Notes under the pieces: model-generated
Told to the model about the DNA's origin: nothing
The model's database searches: none
What the model saw: the letters and a program-made list of their open reading frames with translations, nothing else
Program-made: the position numbers and the translations under genes
Shown: positions 37,772 through 47,051 of the stretch, piece by piece
How the letters are laid out: the number at the start of each line of letters is the position of its first letter
Numbering within the stretch: the first letter of the stretch is position 1
Assembly: GCA_021795095.1 (NCBI GenBank)
Contig: JAJYPU010000001.1
Location: 1-64,000 of the forward strand
Reading direction: 5' to 3'
DNA: 64,000 nucleotides
From: Actinomycetes bacterium
GTDB taxonomy: Bacteria > Actinomycetota > Acidimicrobiia > Acidimicrobiales > RAAP-2

Positions 37772-38487
37772 TGAGTGCTCCTTTGGTCGATACCTTGCGG
37801 TAGTCCAGCGGCGAGGCGTGAGATTGCGGCCGCCACCGCTGGGAGAAAGGTCAACGCTCGTGCGCGTCCCTCGTCGCTTAGACGATAAAGCGGACGTTCG
37901 TCGTTACCCGTAGGATCGATTCCCCCAGCGAAGAGCATCCCCACGAGTCGCGGACCAACACGAACAAATGTGCGAGCGCAATCAATGTCGAGGGGACTGC
38001 GGTGATATCGCAAATCGAGTACCGGATCATCGGCGAGCTGCTTCCAAAAGACTACACACGCCGAAATGAAGTCCGGATCAGCCGAGCGCTCGTGGAGCCA
38101 GGGGCATGGATTAACGATGCCGGTGACCGGTTCGCCATTCATGTCCGTTGGGACCAGTGAGACGCCGAGAATCTGGGCCGAAAGTTCGATCAGAGGGAGC
38201 GTCGCTTGGACCGCTCGAGCCATAGTGTCTCGATCCGATTCGTGAACGTTCGTTTGCACGCTATTCGCTGGGAGCATTTCCTCGAGGACGTCAGCGGGAA
38301 AACGCCATTGCCGACCGACCTTCATCGCTGGTAGCCGTCCACTTTCAGCCATCCGGTAGATGGTGGAACGGTCTACGCCAAGAATTCGACCAACCTGCTC
38401 TGCGCGAAGCAACCTCTGCGCAAAGTGGGAGCTTTGCGCGCCCTGCCTATCCGCTTGCACACTGTGCATATAAGTGACGATACTCAT
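37768..38487 (-). CDS. Excisionase-type HTH regulator with PocR-like sensor domain
   Basis: A 239-residue protein. Residues about 25-70 form a MerR/excisionase-like helix-turn-helix (LRAEQVGRILGVDRSTIYRMAESGRLPAMKVGRQWRF). Residues about 90-225 resemble the PocR sensory domain (ILGVSLVPTDMNGEP, VRVGPRLVGMLFAGGID). Cys128, Cys144 and Cys170 are the only cysteines and all lie in the sensor. It heads the sulfur operon and its stop overlaps the SQR start (ATGA), so it is likely its local regulator. A thiol or persulfide signal sensed by these cysteines is an inference. No clear ribosome site precedes ATG 38487. Confidence 0.72.
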   Translation of the reverse strand: MSIVTYMHSVQADRQGAQSSHFAQRLLRAEQVGRILGVDRSTIYRMAESGRLPAMKVGRQWRFPADVLEEMLPANSVQTNVHESDRDTMARAVQATLPLIELSAQILGVSLVPTDMNGEPVTGIVNPCPWLHERSADPDFISACVVFWKQLADDPVLDLRYHRSPLDIDCARTFVRVGPRLVGMLFAGGIDPTGNDERPLYRLSDEGRARALTFLPAVAAAISRLAAGLPQGIDQRSTQ

Positions 38488-38945
38488 GTACAGGCTCGCG
38501 AACTAGGGTCGAAAGTCCTGCAATGATTCGTTCCCGCCAGACATATTGCAGCTGTGATTGTTGCAGTATCAACTACTAGTATTGACGTGCATGAGTGTGC
38601 CGCCATTGAGTTGAAGGATTCCAGTGAGACGTGGGCTAATGCCACGGGACGGATGGGTGGAGTCGGTCTCAAATTGTGATTGTAGTAACCAATTTCCATG
38701 GAGATTGTAACGTAGGGTTTTCCACAGACCGTGACGTAACGGCCGTTACCAAACCCAACCAGGACTCCTCGTTTCTGCGCGAAAGCGGATCGGCGAGAAG
38801 TGACCAAATGAGAGGTGTTTCAGCACTACTGCTACGACTAGCGCGGCTCGGTGACAATACGGCGAAGTTGACCGTGATTTCACGCTAGTGAGACGGCATA
38901 CGCACTCGCAGGATTAATGGAGGATGATTTGCGAGGAGGTGTCCG
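38488..38945. promoter_or_regulatory. Divergent control region with a 14-bp perfect palindrome
   Basis: This gap separates the sulfur operon from a membrane-protein gene on the other strand. A perfect palindrome GTAACGGCCGTTAC lies at 38736-38749, suitable for a dimeric regulator. Near the operon start, TTGCAG/CTGCAA-like words (about 38519-38570) recur and could be further sites. No promoter was assigned with confidence. Confidence 0.45.
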
Positions 38946-39914
38946 ATGTTGGGTCACATAGTGGATTCTGTGGCGTCAACGCGTTGGTCGGGTCGGGCGA
39001 CCGACGCGGATGAGGTTTTAGTGGACCGACTTGAGACGCGACGCCGCAACGTGCAGGTAGCGCTCGGCATCATCTGGCTTGTTGATGCGGCGCTTCAATT
39101 TCAACCGTTCATGTTCACGAAGGCGTTTGTTTCCAACGTACTCGCGCCGACTGCCTCCGGCAATCCCTGGCTCTTCTATCGACCCATGGTGTGGGCTGAC
39201 CACTTCATGATCCACGACATCGCGTGGTGGAACACTCTCTATGCAATGTTGCAACTGCTCATCGCGTTGGGCTTGTTCTGGCGGCCGACGGTTCGTTTGG
39301 CTCTAGGAACTTCGATTGTATGGAGCGTCACGGTCTGGTGGTTCGCAGAGGGGTTCGGTGGCGCTTTTTCTGGCAGTTCACCGCTCGCTGGGGAACCGGG
39401 TGCAGTGATGCTCTATGCACTCGTCGCAGTCTTGATTTGGCCCACCAGTCGTAGTGATGCGTCGTCGGTCGCGCAGAATGGACCCTGGGGACAACAGGGA
39501 GCGATTGCTGCCTGGATCGTGCTCTGGGTTGACTTCGCGGTGTACTTCCTCATTCCGGCTAATCGAATGCCCCAAGCGCTCCACGACCTCGTCTACGGTA
39601 TGGCGTCTGGCGAACCAGGGTGGGTTCAATCGATTGACCGGAGCATGGCGGCCGTGCTCGCCGGCCGGGGACTCGCAATCTCGCTTACGCTCGCGTTACT
39701 CAGTGCCGGTGTCGCGCTCGCCATAATGATTCCGCCGTTGGTGCGGCCAGCGTTGATTACCGCGTTGGTCGTGGCCGGGTTCATCTGGCTGGCTCAGGAC
39801 TTCGGTTGCATCTTCACGTCTCAGGGCACTGACGTTAATTCTGGTCCATTGATCGCAATACTCGCGTGGACATTTTGGCCATTGAAGCGCCCGCCGCGCA
39901 CCTCGCGTCGCTAG
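38946..39914 (+). CDS. Polytopic membrane protein of unknown function
   Basis: A 322-residue protein with about eight predicted helices and a short soluble N-terminus. Distinct segments are IIWLVDAALQFQPFMF, SIVWSVTVWWFAEGFGGAFSG and IWLAQDFGCIFTSQGTDVNSGP. The pattern recalls uncharacterised actinobacterial membrane proteins related to the DoxX group. A very strong ribosome site (GAGGAGGTG) precedes the ATG. It is divergent from the sulfur operon, but no functional link is shown. Confidence 0.7.
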   Translation: MLGHIVDSVASTRWSGRATDADEVLVDRLETRRRNVQVALGIIWLVDAALQFQPFMFTKAFVSNVLAPTASGNPWLFYRPMVWADHFMIHDIAWWNTLYAMLQLLIALGLFWRPTVRLALGTSIVWSVTVWWFAEGFGGAFSGSSPLAGEPGAVMLYALVAVLIWPTSRSDASSVAQNGPWGQQGAIAAWIVLWVDFAVYFLIPANRMPQALHDLVYGMASGEPGWVQSIDRSMAAVLAGRGLAISLTLALLSAGVALAIMIPPLVRPALITALVVAGFIWLAQDFGCIFTSQGTDVNSGPLIAILAWTFWPLKRPPRTSRR

Positions 39915-39965
39915 AACCGGCGAATAGTCAGGGGACTCAGCCTACGAGAAGTCGAGTGAGTGCAG

Positions 39966-40529
39966 TCAGGCGATAGTCGCATGGCTCTTACGGCGGAAAA
40001 GGCCGAGCCCGAGCAGCGCGAAGAGCGAGATCAACGCGCCAGGCACGACGAAGAACCACGTGAACAAGTTGAAATTCGGCAAGCTATCTACCTTGGCGTA
40101 ATTATTGACGTTGGCTTGCATTGTCTCAACTAGTGGTTTGTAATGGTTGAGTCCGGGGGCCACGTTCTTGAAGATTGGGACCGTCCGTGGGAAACTCGTA
40201 AGGAGTTGCGCGAGCGCAGGGTATTTCGATCCAAAGTACGTGGCCAATTGGGATGGCGTCATGTGCATCGCCGTGGCGAGTCCAGTCATCATCTCGTTCG
40301 TCTCACCCGCTGCGGCGATACCGCCCCGAGCGACCGGCAGCAAGGGCTCGAACGTGCTGTGGTAGAGGCCGACAGTGACGTTCACGCTGGCTGGTTGCAT
40401 CATGGCGTGGAAGTCGTTGAGCATGTTCTGACCGGCGCTCGTCTTGCTCGGCATAGAGATGGCAAAGGGTAGTAGCACCATGAGGATTCCGATAATCAAA
40501 ACGGGCCAATAGTAAGCGCGACGGGTCAT
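39966..40529 (-). CDS. Small membrane-anchored protein of unknown function
   Basis: A 187-residue protein with one helix near the N-terminus (YYWPVLIIGILMVLLPFAIS) and one near the C-terminus (FVVPGALISLFALLGLGLF). They flank an extracytoplasmic region of about 120 residues. The frame extends to 40799, but ATG 40529 has AAGGAG six bases upstream and the extra residues look non-coding. No family is recognised. It converges with the preceding membrane-protein gene. Confidence 0.65.
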   Translation of the reverse strand: MTRRAYYWPVLIIGILMVLLPFAISMPSKTSAGQNMLNDFHAMMQPASVNVTVGLYHSTFEPLLPVARGGIAAAGETNEMMTGLATAMHMTPSQLATYFGSKYPALAQLLTSFPRTVPIFKNVAPGLNHYKPLVETMQANVNNYAKVDSLPNFNLFTWFFVVPGALISLFALLGLGLFRRKSHATIA

Positions 40530-41465
40530 ATGCATCTCCTTAGGTATCAATCGGATGAACTGTCCGGCGACGCGATCATTTCGTCGGCAGGATAAGCAAC
40601 GGAGGCTTCCAGATAGAAGGTCGTTCCGCATGGCCTGCGTGTTCAACGTGGCTGAAACCGAGCGAGCGCAACCGCTCCGTCGTCGCCTCGCAGAGTGGGC
40701 GATGCCGACTGCTACACAGTGTTTCCTGAGACGGACACTCGACTGCGGGCTTCTTGATAACGGGCTCCGATCGCACGGTTGCAGTCTTACGAACCACAAC
40801 CGGATGCCTGCCCCTGCGGCGATGCTATACGCGTTCGCTCACTTGGAAGTGCGCTGCAACAAGGACTTTGGTCACATTGCGAGTTAACCGTCTTGGAGGT
40901 CGAGGTCAAGGCTCGGGCAGAGCAAGATCGAGCGATTTCGGTTGAGCAGTTCGGCAACGCGATCGGAGTAGCCGCTCACAATCTTATGGCTGTCCTCGAT
41001 CAGGTACTCCAATTCAACTTCGCACTTTGACGTCGGATATTTCCCGTTTTGCGGCCTCAACCGAGATGAACCACACTGCGCTGGCGTGCGGCGTGAAGGG
41101 GCCACGTCATCGGCACTATCCCAACGGACGGGTCGCAATAGGCGACCACCGGAAGTTCTCTCATGCGGGTGAAAGTAGCCCCGGGACATAGTGGATCTGA
41201 ACCTGCTCGACGACGATCGTCACCTACCGGTCACCGACGGTGAAGCAGAGGACTTCGATGCCCGTCGGGCCGAATGGCCGGCGACAACCTCGTAGGATCG
41301 ACGTGCACAGGCAACTTGTGTGCTCTACGAGGCAAGTCGGTAGCCCCAGCACGTCATCCTCGGATACCCGTCACGGCCGCGATCCGTTCGGCGGCGAGAC
41401 CTCGGATCAGAACCCGCCAGAACCGCAAGGCCAACTTCCGTCGGCGTGACCAGACGTCTCTTGTA
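40530..41465. other. Gene-poor stretch with possible relics
   Basis: No intact gene is supported. A minus-strand frame (about 41055-40884) reads CEVELEYLIEDSHKIVSGY and DRVAELLNRNRSILLCPSLD before a stop, which looks like a decayed C-terminus. A plus-strand frame beginning near 41190 reads VDLNLLDDDRHLPVTDGEAED and is also protein-like but ends after about 35 residues. Neither family is recognised. Confidence 0.35.
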
Positions 41466-41504
41466 CGAACGTGAGGACCCAGAAAATCTGGGTCCTCACG
41501 TTCG
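41466..41504. terminator. Perfect 18-bp hairpin, probable bidirectional terminator
   Basis: Bases 41466-41483 and 41487-41504 are perfect inverted repeats (CGAACGTGAGGACCCAGA arm) with an AAA loop. The stem lies 20 bases beyond the stop of the small secreted protein on the minus strand, a natural terminator position. No long T-run follows on either strand, so a REP-like element is the alternative. Confidence 0.6.
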
Positions 41505-41524
41505 GTGATCCGAATTGCCAACCT

Positions 41525-41785
41525 TTACCGACACTCCGATGGCGAGGTCCAACCGTTGGTGACAAACACCGCGCAATACATACCCGTGTTGCCATTGCCT
41601 TTGATGTTGACGCTCATCGCGTTCGTCATTCCGAACGCTGCGTTAGCGTTGATCATGTTCATTGCGCCAGTGAGCCCGTTCGGCGTCGGACTTGGTGCAG
41701 CTGAGGCGGTGCTCGAACCGACGACAAAGAAGCTGGCGAGGGCGAGGACGGGGACGGCGGTGAGTAACGCAATGGATCTCTTCAT
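41525..41785 (-). CDS. Small secreted protein (86 aa)
   Basis: An N-terminal signal peptide (MKRSIALLTAVPVLALASFF, cleavage probably after ASA near residue 29) is followed by a mature part of about 57 residues. This has NANAAFGMTNAMSVNIKGNGN and a pair of Cys (MYCAVF and SECR) that could form a disulfide. The frame runs open to 42055, but ATG 41785 has AAGGAGAAG upstream. No family is recognised. It is flanked by a strong hairpin 3' of the gene and the large LuxR-type regulator on its 5' side. Confidence 0.65.
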   Translation of the reverse strand: MKRSIALLTAVPVLALASFFVVGSSTASAAPSPTPNGLTGAMNMINANAAFGMTNAMSVNIKGNGNTGMYCAVFVTNGWTSPSECR

Positions 41786-42089
41786 GGGTGTGCTTCTCCT
41801 TCTCTCGCGGTGACTGTTGTCGCCACCGGATCGATGGGCTACCGGTTTCGCCAATCCTTGAGACCGCTGCTGGCCCTGAGTGGGGGTCTTGTTCGAGCCG
41901 TGCGATGACCGGTCTTCGTGGATGACTGCCGGTGGGTCGTCGTTTGTGCCGAACGGATCCCTTATCGCCCAGTGGCGGGCACTCGACGTGATTGGCGTCG
42001 AACGAACCTGCACGGTTGCGCGATCACTCGGTACGAGCGGAATCAGTAGCCCCATCGGGAGTCGACGCTAGGGACCACGCCCGCCGGTA

Positions 42090-45000
42090 TCATCGGGCAA
42101 CTCCCTCATTCTTGCGCACCAGCATCGTGGCGAGTTGGGCACGATTACGGGCGCCGAGCTTGGCGAGGATGTGCGAGACATGGCGCTCGACGGTCTTACG
42201 CGATAGGAACATGGCGTTGGCGATTTCGAGGTTGGTCGCGCCCGACGCCACCGCTTCGGCGATCTGTTGCTCGCGTTCGCTGAGGGCCGCCGCCACGGTC
42301 GGGCCCCGTCGCCAGTTGTGGACCCCGAGTCCGCGGAGCCGCGCCATGGCGAACTCCGATTCGCTTCGTGCGCCCAACTCCTGCGCGCGGAGCATGGCCT
42401 TCTCGAAGAGATGGACTCCCTGCGTGCGGTCGATCTGGGCCACGGTCGAGGCCGCGTCGAGATCGATCCAGAGCCGCAGTAGTCGATAGCCGACCTCGTC
42501 GGCGTCGTGGGCCGCTCGGGCGAACATCGCAACGCTCGCTTCGGGGTCCCCTCTAGCGGTGAGCAGTGCCTTAGCGTAGGCGTGGCGAATGGTCGGTCCA
42601 CCTGGACGTGGGCGGGGGTGCGCGAGGCGCCAGTCTTTCAGTGCGTCTTCGGCGGCCTCCGTCGAGCCGACGCGGGCGAACGCCGCGGCTCGCTCGAGGA
42701 CCGATTCCCAGTGGCAGCGCTCACAGGCGGCGACGCGCGCATCCTCGTCCATCGCGTCGATCAATGCCGGTAGCGCGCTGGTCTCGGCTGTCGAGAACCT
42801 CCCGACCAGCCCTAGGTGAATGGCCCGGATCACTATTCGGAAGTGGGGGTCGGGTTCCGACACGAACAGATCCTCAATCGCCCTCGTGTTCGTTCGCCAG
42901 TCGCTGCGACTCGCCTCGACGGCGTGTAGGACGGCCCGGAGTTGTGGCACGGTGAACCGGCGAGGGGCGCCTAGCCGTTCGGCCAACGTGACCGATTCGT
43001 GCATCAGAGCGGAGGCCTCATCGAGGTGACCGAGGTGGTACGTGATCCAACCCACCCAATGGGCCGCCTCCACTTCGAGGCTCGGCAGAGCCAACCGGCG
43101 CGACTCCTCCAGCGCTCGTTTCGCCCTCGGCTCGGCGGACAGCGGGAGCCCTTCGAGCTGCAGCATCGAGAAGATGCTGTCAGAGGCGGCGGCGAGTACC
43201 TCAGTGGGGTCACGTGCCGACTCCTGGATGGCTGTCGCACACTTGTGGACCGTGTCGGCATCGGCCCGACGGATGGCGGCATCGAGGTTGGCGCGCACTG
43301 CCCTCACGTACGCGCCGGTTTGGCGATCGTCGAGGTCGCCGACCCCACCGACCCGTTCGACCAGCATCGTCGACGTCGCCATCGCGCGGTCGACGAGCTC
43401 TTGGGCCTCCTTGGCACGGCCCTCAAGCCAGAGGAAGGACTGCGCTTCAACGCAGTCAGCCTCGATTGTCAGCACCGGGTCGGCGCATGCTCGTGCGCGC
43501 GTGTCGAGCGCGAATGCGTGTACGTCAAAAGACCGCCCGAGTTTGAGCGCTGCGGTCGCCGCTGCGACTGCGGCGGTCGCTCCCTCCGGTCCAGTCCCTG
43601 CACGATCGGCGAGCACCGACCACCGCGCCAGCGCCATCGACCAGTCGCCGACTTCAAGAGCCAAGGTGGCTACCGCCGTTTGAAGGTCGCGGTGATCGGT
43701 GCCGCTGGGAGAGTCGGCGATCTGTCCGAGCGTGGCCAAAACCTCAGCTCCTACGAGTCGTCGAACAGGGGAGCGGGCGATACGAAGTGCCAGGTTGTAG
43801 CCGTCGAGACCGGCGGCGACCCGGTGCACCAGGGCCCGGGCCATGACACTGACATCCTCTCCGGCTGAGACCTCGAGCCACTGCGCGAGCCGCCTGTGAC
43901 AGCGCAGTCGTTCGTCGTCGTCGAGGTCCAGTGCGGCGATCTCACCGATGAGATCGTGCGCAATCGAGATGACGGTACCTTCTTGCACCACCAGCGCCCG
44001 GTTACTGAGGTCCAGTGCCGCTCGTCCCACTCGAACGTCCGACCATCCCAACAGTTCACCAGCCCCGTTCACGTTGAGTGGGCGGGCGGCCACCACGAGG
44101 AGGGTGAACAACGCTGCCGAGTCCGCGTCAAGGTTCGCACGGCGCCGATGAATGAGGGCGTGAAGCGAGTGTCGCGTGTCGCCAGTCGATTCGAGGTCGG
44201 CCGCCAGTGCGCCGATCCAAAACGGTGAGCCCGACGCTTGGCGGCACAGTTCGATGGCTCTGTTGTCGGTGAGGCCAGGCTCGAGTCCATACAACAGGTC
44301 GAGCGCGTCATTGTCGTCGAGTGGACCGAGGTCGATCCGTGCGACGCGTCCGGTCGGGAACGCTTCGGCGAATTGTGTGACGAACGAGATGACCTCTGGT
44401 GTTGGACGACCGGCGCACGCAACGAACAGGGGCGTACCGGTGTTGGCGGCCGCCACGACCAAGTAGTGCAGTAGTGCGAGCGTTTGAGGATCTATCCACT
44501 GTGCGTCGTCAGCGATGAGCCCGAAGGGGCCGCGCCGAGACAGACAACGGAACGCAATCTCGAACAGGCGCACAGACTCCGAAGCCACGGACTTCGCGGA
44601 CTCACCAACGAGCAGCGCCTCGAGTTGCGCACCGACCTTGCCCACCGTGGTCAACTCACGAAACAAAACGCTCGCCGAACCGAGGGCTACGTCGTGCGTG
44701 GTCTGGTAGCCGTGCAACTGTACGAACGGCCACTCGACCGTACGAGCGGCCTCGGCGAGCAGACGGGTCTTCCCGAGTCCTGGCGTTCCAATGATCACGG
44801 CCCCGGCGGGACCTTCACCCGCAATCGTCGAGGCGAGTGTTTCGAGCACGCGCATCTCCGCCACACGACCCACGAACAGGTCACTCGACTGCCGCGCCCC
44901 CACGAGATGGACGTTACTCGTGCGCCTTCGACCGTGCCCGCTACGAGTCTCATTCGTGGGGACCCGTGAAAGCGCCGCACCGCCAACGCCGCGGCGACGA

Positions 45001-45152
45001 GGATCGGGCCAGGCGAGCTCTTGTTGGGATCGAAGGGCGCGACGGATGTGGATGAGCAATGATCGACGACGATCAGGAAGGTTCCGTACCGCCAGCGCTG
45101 ACGACACCGCCAACGCACGCCGCCTTCGTCCCGATCGATGCCCGAGAGCCAA
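42090..45152 (-). CDS. Large LuxR-family regulator with AAA ATPase domain (LAL/MalT-like)
   Basis: An open frame of 1020 residues. The STAND-type ATPase module has Walker A GTPGLGKT near residue 122 and Walker B-like FGLIADDAQWIDP near 220. A long helical, TPR-like middle follows. The C-terminal LuxR helix-turn-helix (ALSEREQQIAEAVASGATNLEIANAMFLSRKTVERHVSHIL) ends the protein. Such proteins switch on target genes when ATP and a ligand are bound. The first 80-90 residues are Arg-rich and may not be translated; a GTG at 44903 just before the conserved SSDLFVGR start is plausible, though without a clear ribosome site. Target genes are unknown. Confidence 0.82.
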   Translation of the reverse strand: MALGHRSGRRRRALAVSSALAVRNLPDRRRSLLIHIRRALRSQQELAWPDPRRRGVGGAALSRVPTNETRSGHGRRRTSNVHLVGARQSSDLFVGRVAEMRVLETLASTIAGEGPAGAVIIGTPGLGKTRLLAEAARTVEWPFVQLHGYQTTHDVALGSASVLFRELTTVGKVGAQLEALLVGESAKSVASESVRLFEIAFRCLSRRGPFGLIADDAQWIDPQTLALLHYLVVAAANTGTPLFVACAGRPTPEVISFVTQFAEAFPTGRVARIDLGPLDDNDALDLLYGLEPGLTDNRAIELCRQASGSPFWIGALAADLESTGDTRHSLHALIHRRRANLDADSAALFTLLVVAARPLNVNGAGELLGWSDVRVGRAALDLSNRALVVQEGTVISIAHDLIGEIAALDLDDDERLRCHRRLAQWLEVSAGEDVSVMARALVHRVAAGLDGYNLALRIARSPVRRLVGAEVLATLGQIADSPSGTDHRDLQTAVATLALEVGDWSMALARWSVLADRAGTGPEGATAAVAAATAALKLGRSFDVHAFALDTRARACADPVLTIEADCVEAQSFLWLEGRAKEAQELVDRAMATSTMLVERVGGVGDLDDRQTGAYVRAVRANLDAAIRRADADTVHKCATAIQESARDPTEVLAAASDSIFSMLQLEGLPLSAEPRAKRALEESRRLALPSLEVEAAHWVGWITYHLGHLDEASALMHESVTLAERLGAPRRFTVPQLRAVLHAVEASRSDWRTNTRAIEDLFVSEPDPHFRIVIRAIHLGLVGRFSTAETSALPALIDAMDEDARVAACERCHWESVLERAAAFARVGSTEAAEDALKDWRLAHPRPRPGGPTIRHAYAKALLTARGDPEASVAMFARAAHDADEVGYRLLRLWIDLDAASTVAQIDRTQGVHLFEKAMLRAQELGARSESEFAMARLRGLGVHNWRRGPTVAAALSEREQQIAEAVASGATNLEIANAMFLSRKTVERHVSHILAKLGARNRAQLATMLVRKNEGVAR

Positions 45153-45300
45153 CTTCGGTCATTGCGCGACCGCGAACGAGGGTTTTCCTGTGCGCAGTCG
45201 ATGGCGATGGGGCCCCGGTGTCCGCGTTCCGACGAGGCCGGTGCCGCGACGGTGCTGACGGTGGCGTCAACGGGGGTGGCGAGCGCGTCGGGTCCGTTGC

Positions 45301-46215
45301 CTAGGTCCCAGTCGACGCGATGAGCCGACTGAGGAGGTAGACCTCGGTGCCCGCCAGTCCCACCGACAAAAAGAGCGAGCGTCTCGGCGCTTCGGGTACT
45401 GCGACCTCACCGGCGCGTACTGCGCCGAGGGAGACGAGTCGGTCCCGATGGGGTGTGCCGACGAGGACGTTGGGTGGATCGTAGGCGTCGATCTGGGCGA
45501 GCGAGTCGGTGGCGATCACGTCGGCCACCTCGAGGAGGTCCGGCGGGAACTCGACTCGACCACGTTGTTTCGGACCGAGCGTGGTGACGTGGACCCGCGA
45601 TTCGAGCCAGTCGGCTTCGATCACCGGCGTGGGGCTGTTGGTGGCGAGAATCACGATGTCTGCGCCATGGACGGCGTCTCGAGCGGATGACACGCCGTGG
45701 CAGCGAGCGTTGGTCTGTGACGTGGCGAACGCCACGAAGGCGTCGCGTCGCGACTGGTCTCGGGAGAAGACCCGGATTTCGCGCAGGTTCCGTACGGTGG
45801 CGAGCGCCCACAGCTGGGTGGCCGCCTGGGTTCCGGTGCCGATGAACGCCGCCACCTCAGCCGTGGGCGAGGCCAACGCATCAGCGGCCACGGCTCCGAT
45901 GGCGCCGGTGCGGCGTGGGCCGAGCTCGTTGCCCACGGCGATCGCCCGGACGGTGCCGGTGGCCTCGTCGTGCACGACGACGACCTGTTCGCCTGGCTCG
46001 GCCGGGAACGTGTCGTACGAGCGATAGCCGAACCACGATCCGCGGAGCCGTCCCGCGGTGTACACGATCCGCCCACCATCGAATTCAGCGTGGGTGCGCG
46101 GCGGTGCGACCAGACTGCCACGATGATGGTCGTCAATCGCCTCACCCATCCACCGAACCGCGTCCTTCACGTTCAAGCGTGAACGGATCTGGCCGTCAGC
46201 AATGATGATGGTCAT
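45301..46215 (-). CDS. Ornithine cyclodeaminase/mu-crystallin family protein
   Basis: A 304-residue NAD(P)-binding protein. The core has FIGTGTQAATQLWAL (Rossmann loop), ADIVILATNSPTPVI and HVTTLGPKQRGRVEFPPDLL, typical of the ornithine cyclodeaminase/ketimine reductase/alanine dehydrogenase group. Residues binding the substrate vary, so the true reaction (cyclodeamination, ketimine reduction or opine-type chemistry) is open. ATG 46215 begins the conserved MTIIIADGQI; the frame extends to 46476, but that part is not protein-like. The ribosome site is weak. Confidence 0.82.
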   Translation of the reverse strand: MTIIIADGQIRSRLNVKDAVRWMGEAIDDHHRGSLVAPPRTHAEFDGGRIVYTAGRLRGSWFGYRSYDTFPAEPGEQVVVVHDEATGTVRAIAVGNELGPRRTGAIGAVAADALASPTAEVAAFIGTGTQAATQLWALATVRNLREIRVFSRDQSRRDAFVAFATSQTNARCHGVSSARDAVHGADIVILATNSPTPVIEADWLESRVHVTTLGPKQRGRVEFPPDLLEVADVIATDSLAQIDAYDPPNVLVGTPHRDRLVSLGAVRAGEVAVPEAPRRSLFLSVGLAGTEVYLLSRLIASTGT

Positions 46216-47051
46216 CGCTCGATTATGCAACGTTCTCGCCCTGATTCGAGTTCGTGTCCGTTGCCCACCAGGCGCCTGGTAGCGACATCGGATGGGGAAG
46301 TGGATCGAAGGTCGACTTCCCAGGAGTCGCCCAACGTTTCCTAGGTCCCGGGTTGGTGTACGGATGTCGATTGTGAGCTCGCGGCCGGACAGGGAAATCA
46401 AGTTCGCTGCGGTCATGGGTGACCAGTGACCGCGGGCGATTTGCGGAAACGATCTAGGACGGGGTCGCTGGCTCATGGTCGATCAGGACATCGTCGCGCT
46501 CGACTCAGTGTTGGCGAACAACCTGCCCGAGCGTCATAGCGGCACGGCAATCTCCTGGCCGACTGGGCCGTCCTCGACTCGAAAGGGTCGGTTGCCAACC
46601 GCGAGGGTCCTCGGATCTCCTGTCGGGCGAACAGCGACGCAATGCAATGCTCGTGCACACCACTTCTAATCTGGAACGTCTCGGAGTTCGAGGATGAAGG
46701 TGGCGCCGGACCACCGACTCCTGAAGTGTCGAAGTTGACGTCGCGTCCCTGGGTCCTCCGATACCGTTGCGACGGTGCGTGACGGCTTATCGCTGACAGA
46801 ATCCCTTGTCGTCTCGTCTGGCCGTACAAACGTCACTCCACTGCAGTGCGCCGTTGGAGGGATCATGATGGACGAACGGAACGGCGGGCGTCGCGCGAGT
46901 GGTGCTGTCTTCCGGGGGTAAATACCCTGACCCCAGAATCTCGCTCGTCAAGTTACGGTTCGACAAGACGAGGGCTTGCGTCGCAGTGGAACCGGCCATT
47001 TCGACCGATTTGTGTAGCGTCCGCGAATGTTCCCGTGCGAAACTGGTGGCC
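46216..47051. other. Intergenic stretch between divergent genes
   Basis: About 835 bases separate the cyclodeaminase-family gene from the MaoC-like gene. Only short, low-quality ORFs occur on both strands. Nothing resembling an RNA gene, transposase or promoter could be assigned with confidence. Confidence 0.35.

Noticed and set aside
42999..43868. 289-residue plus-strand frame inside the LuxR-type gene
   Set aside because: The minus-strand regulator is continuous through this stretch, and the plus frame is rich in Arg/Gly without structure.
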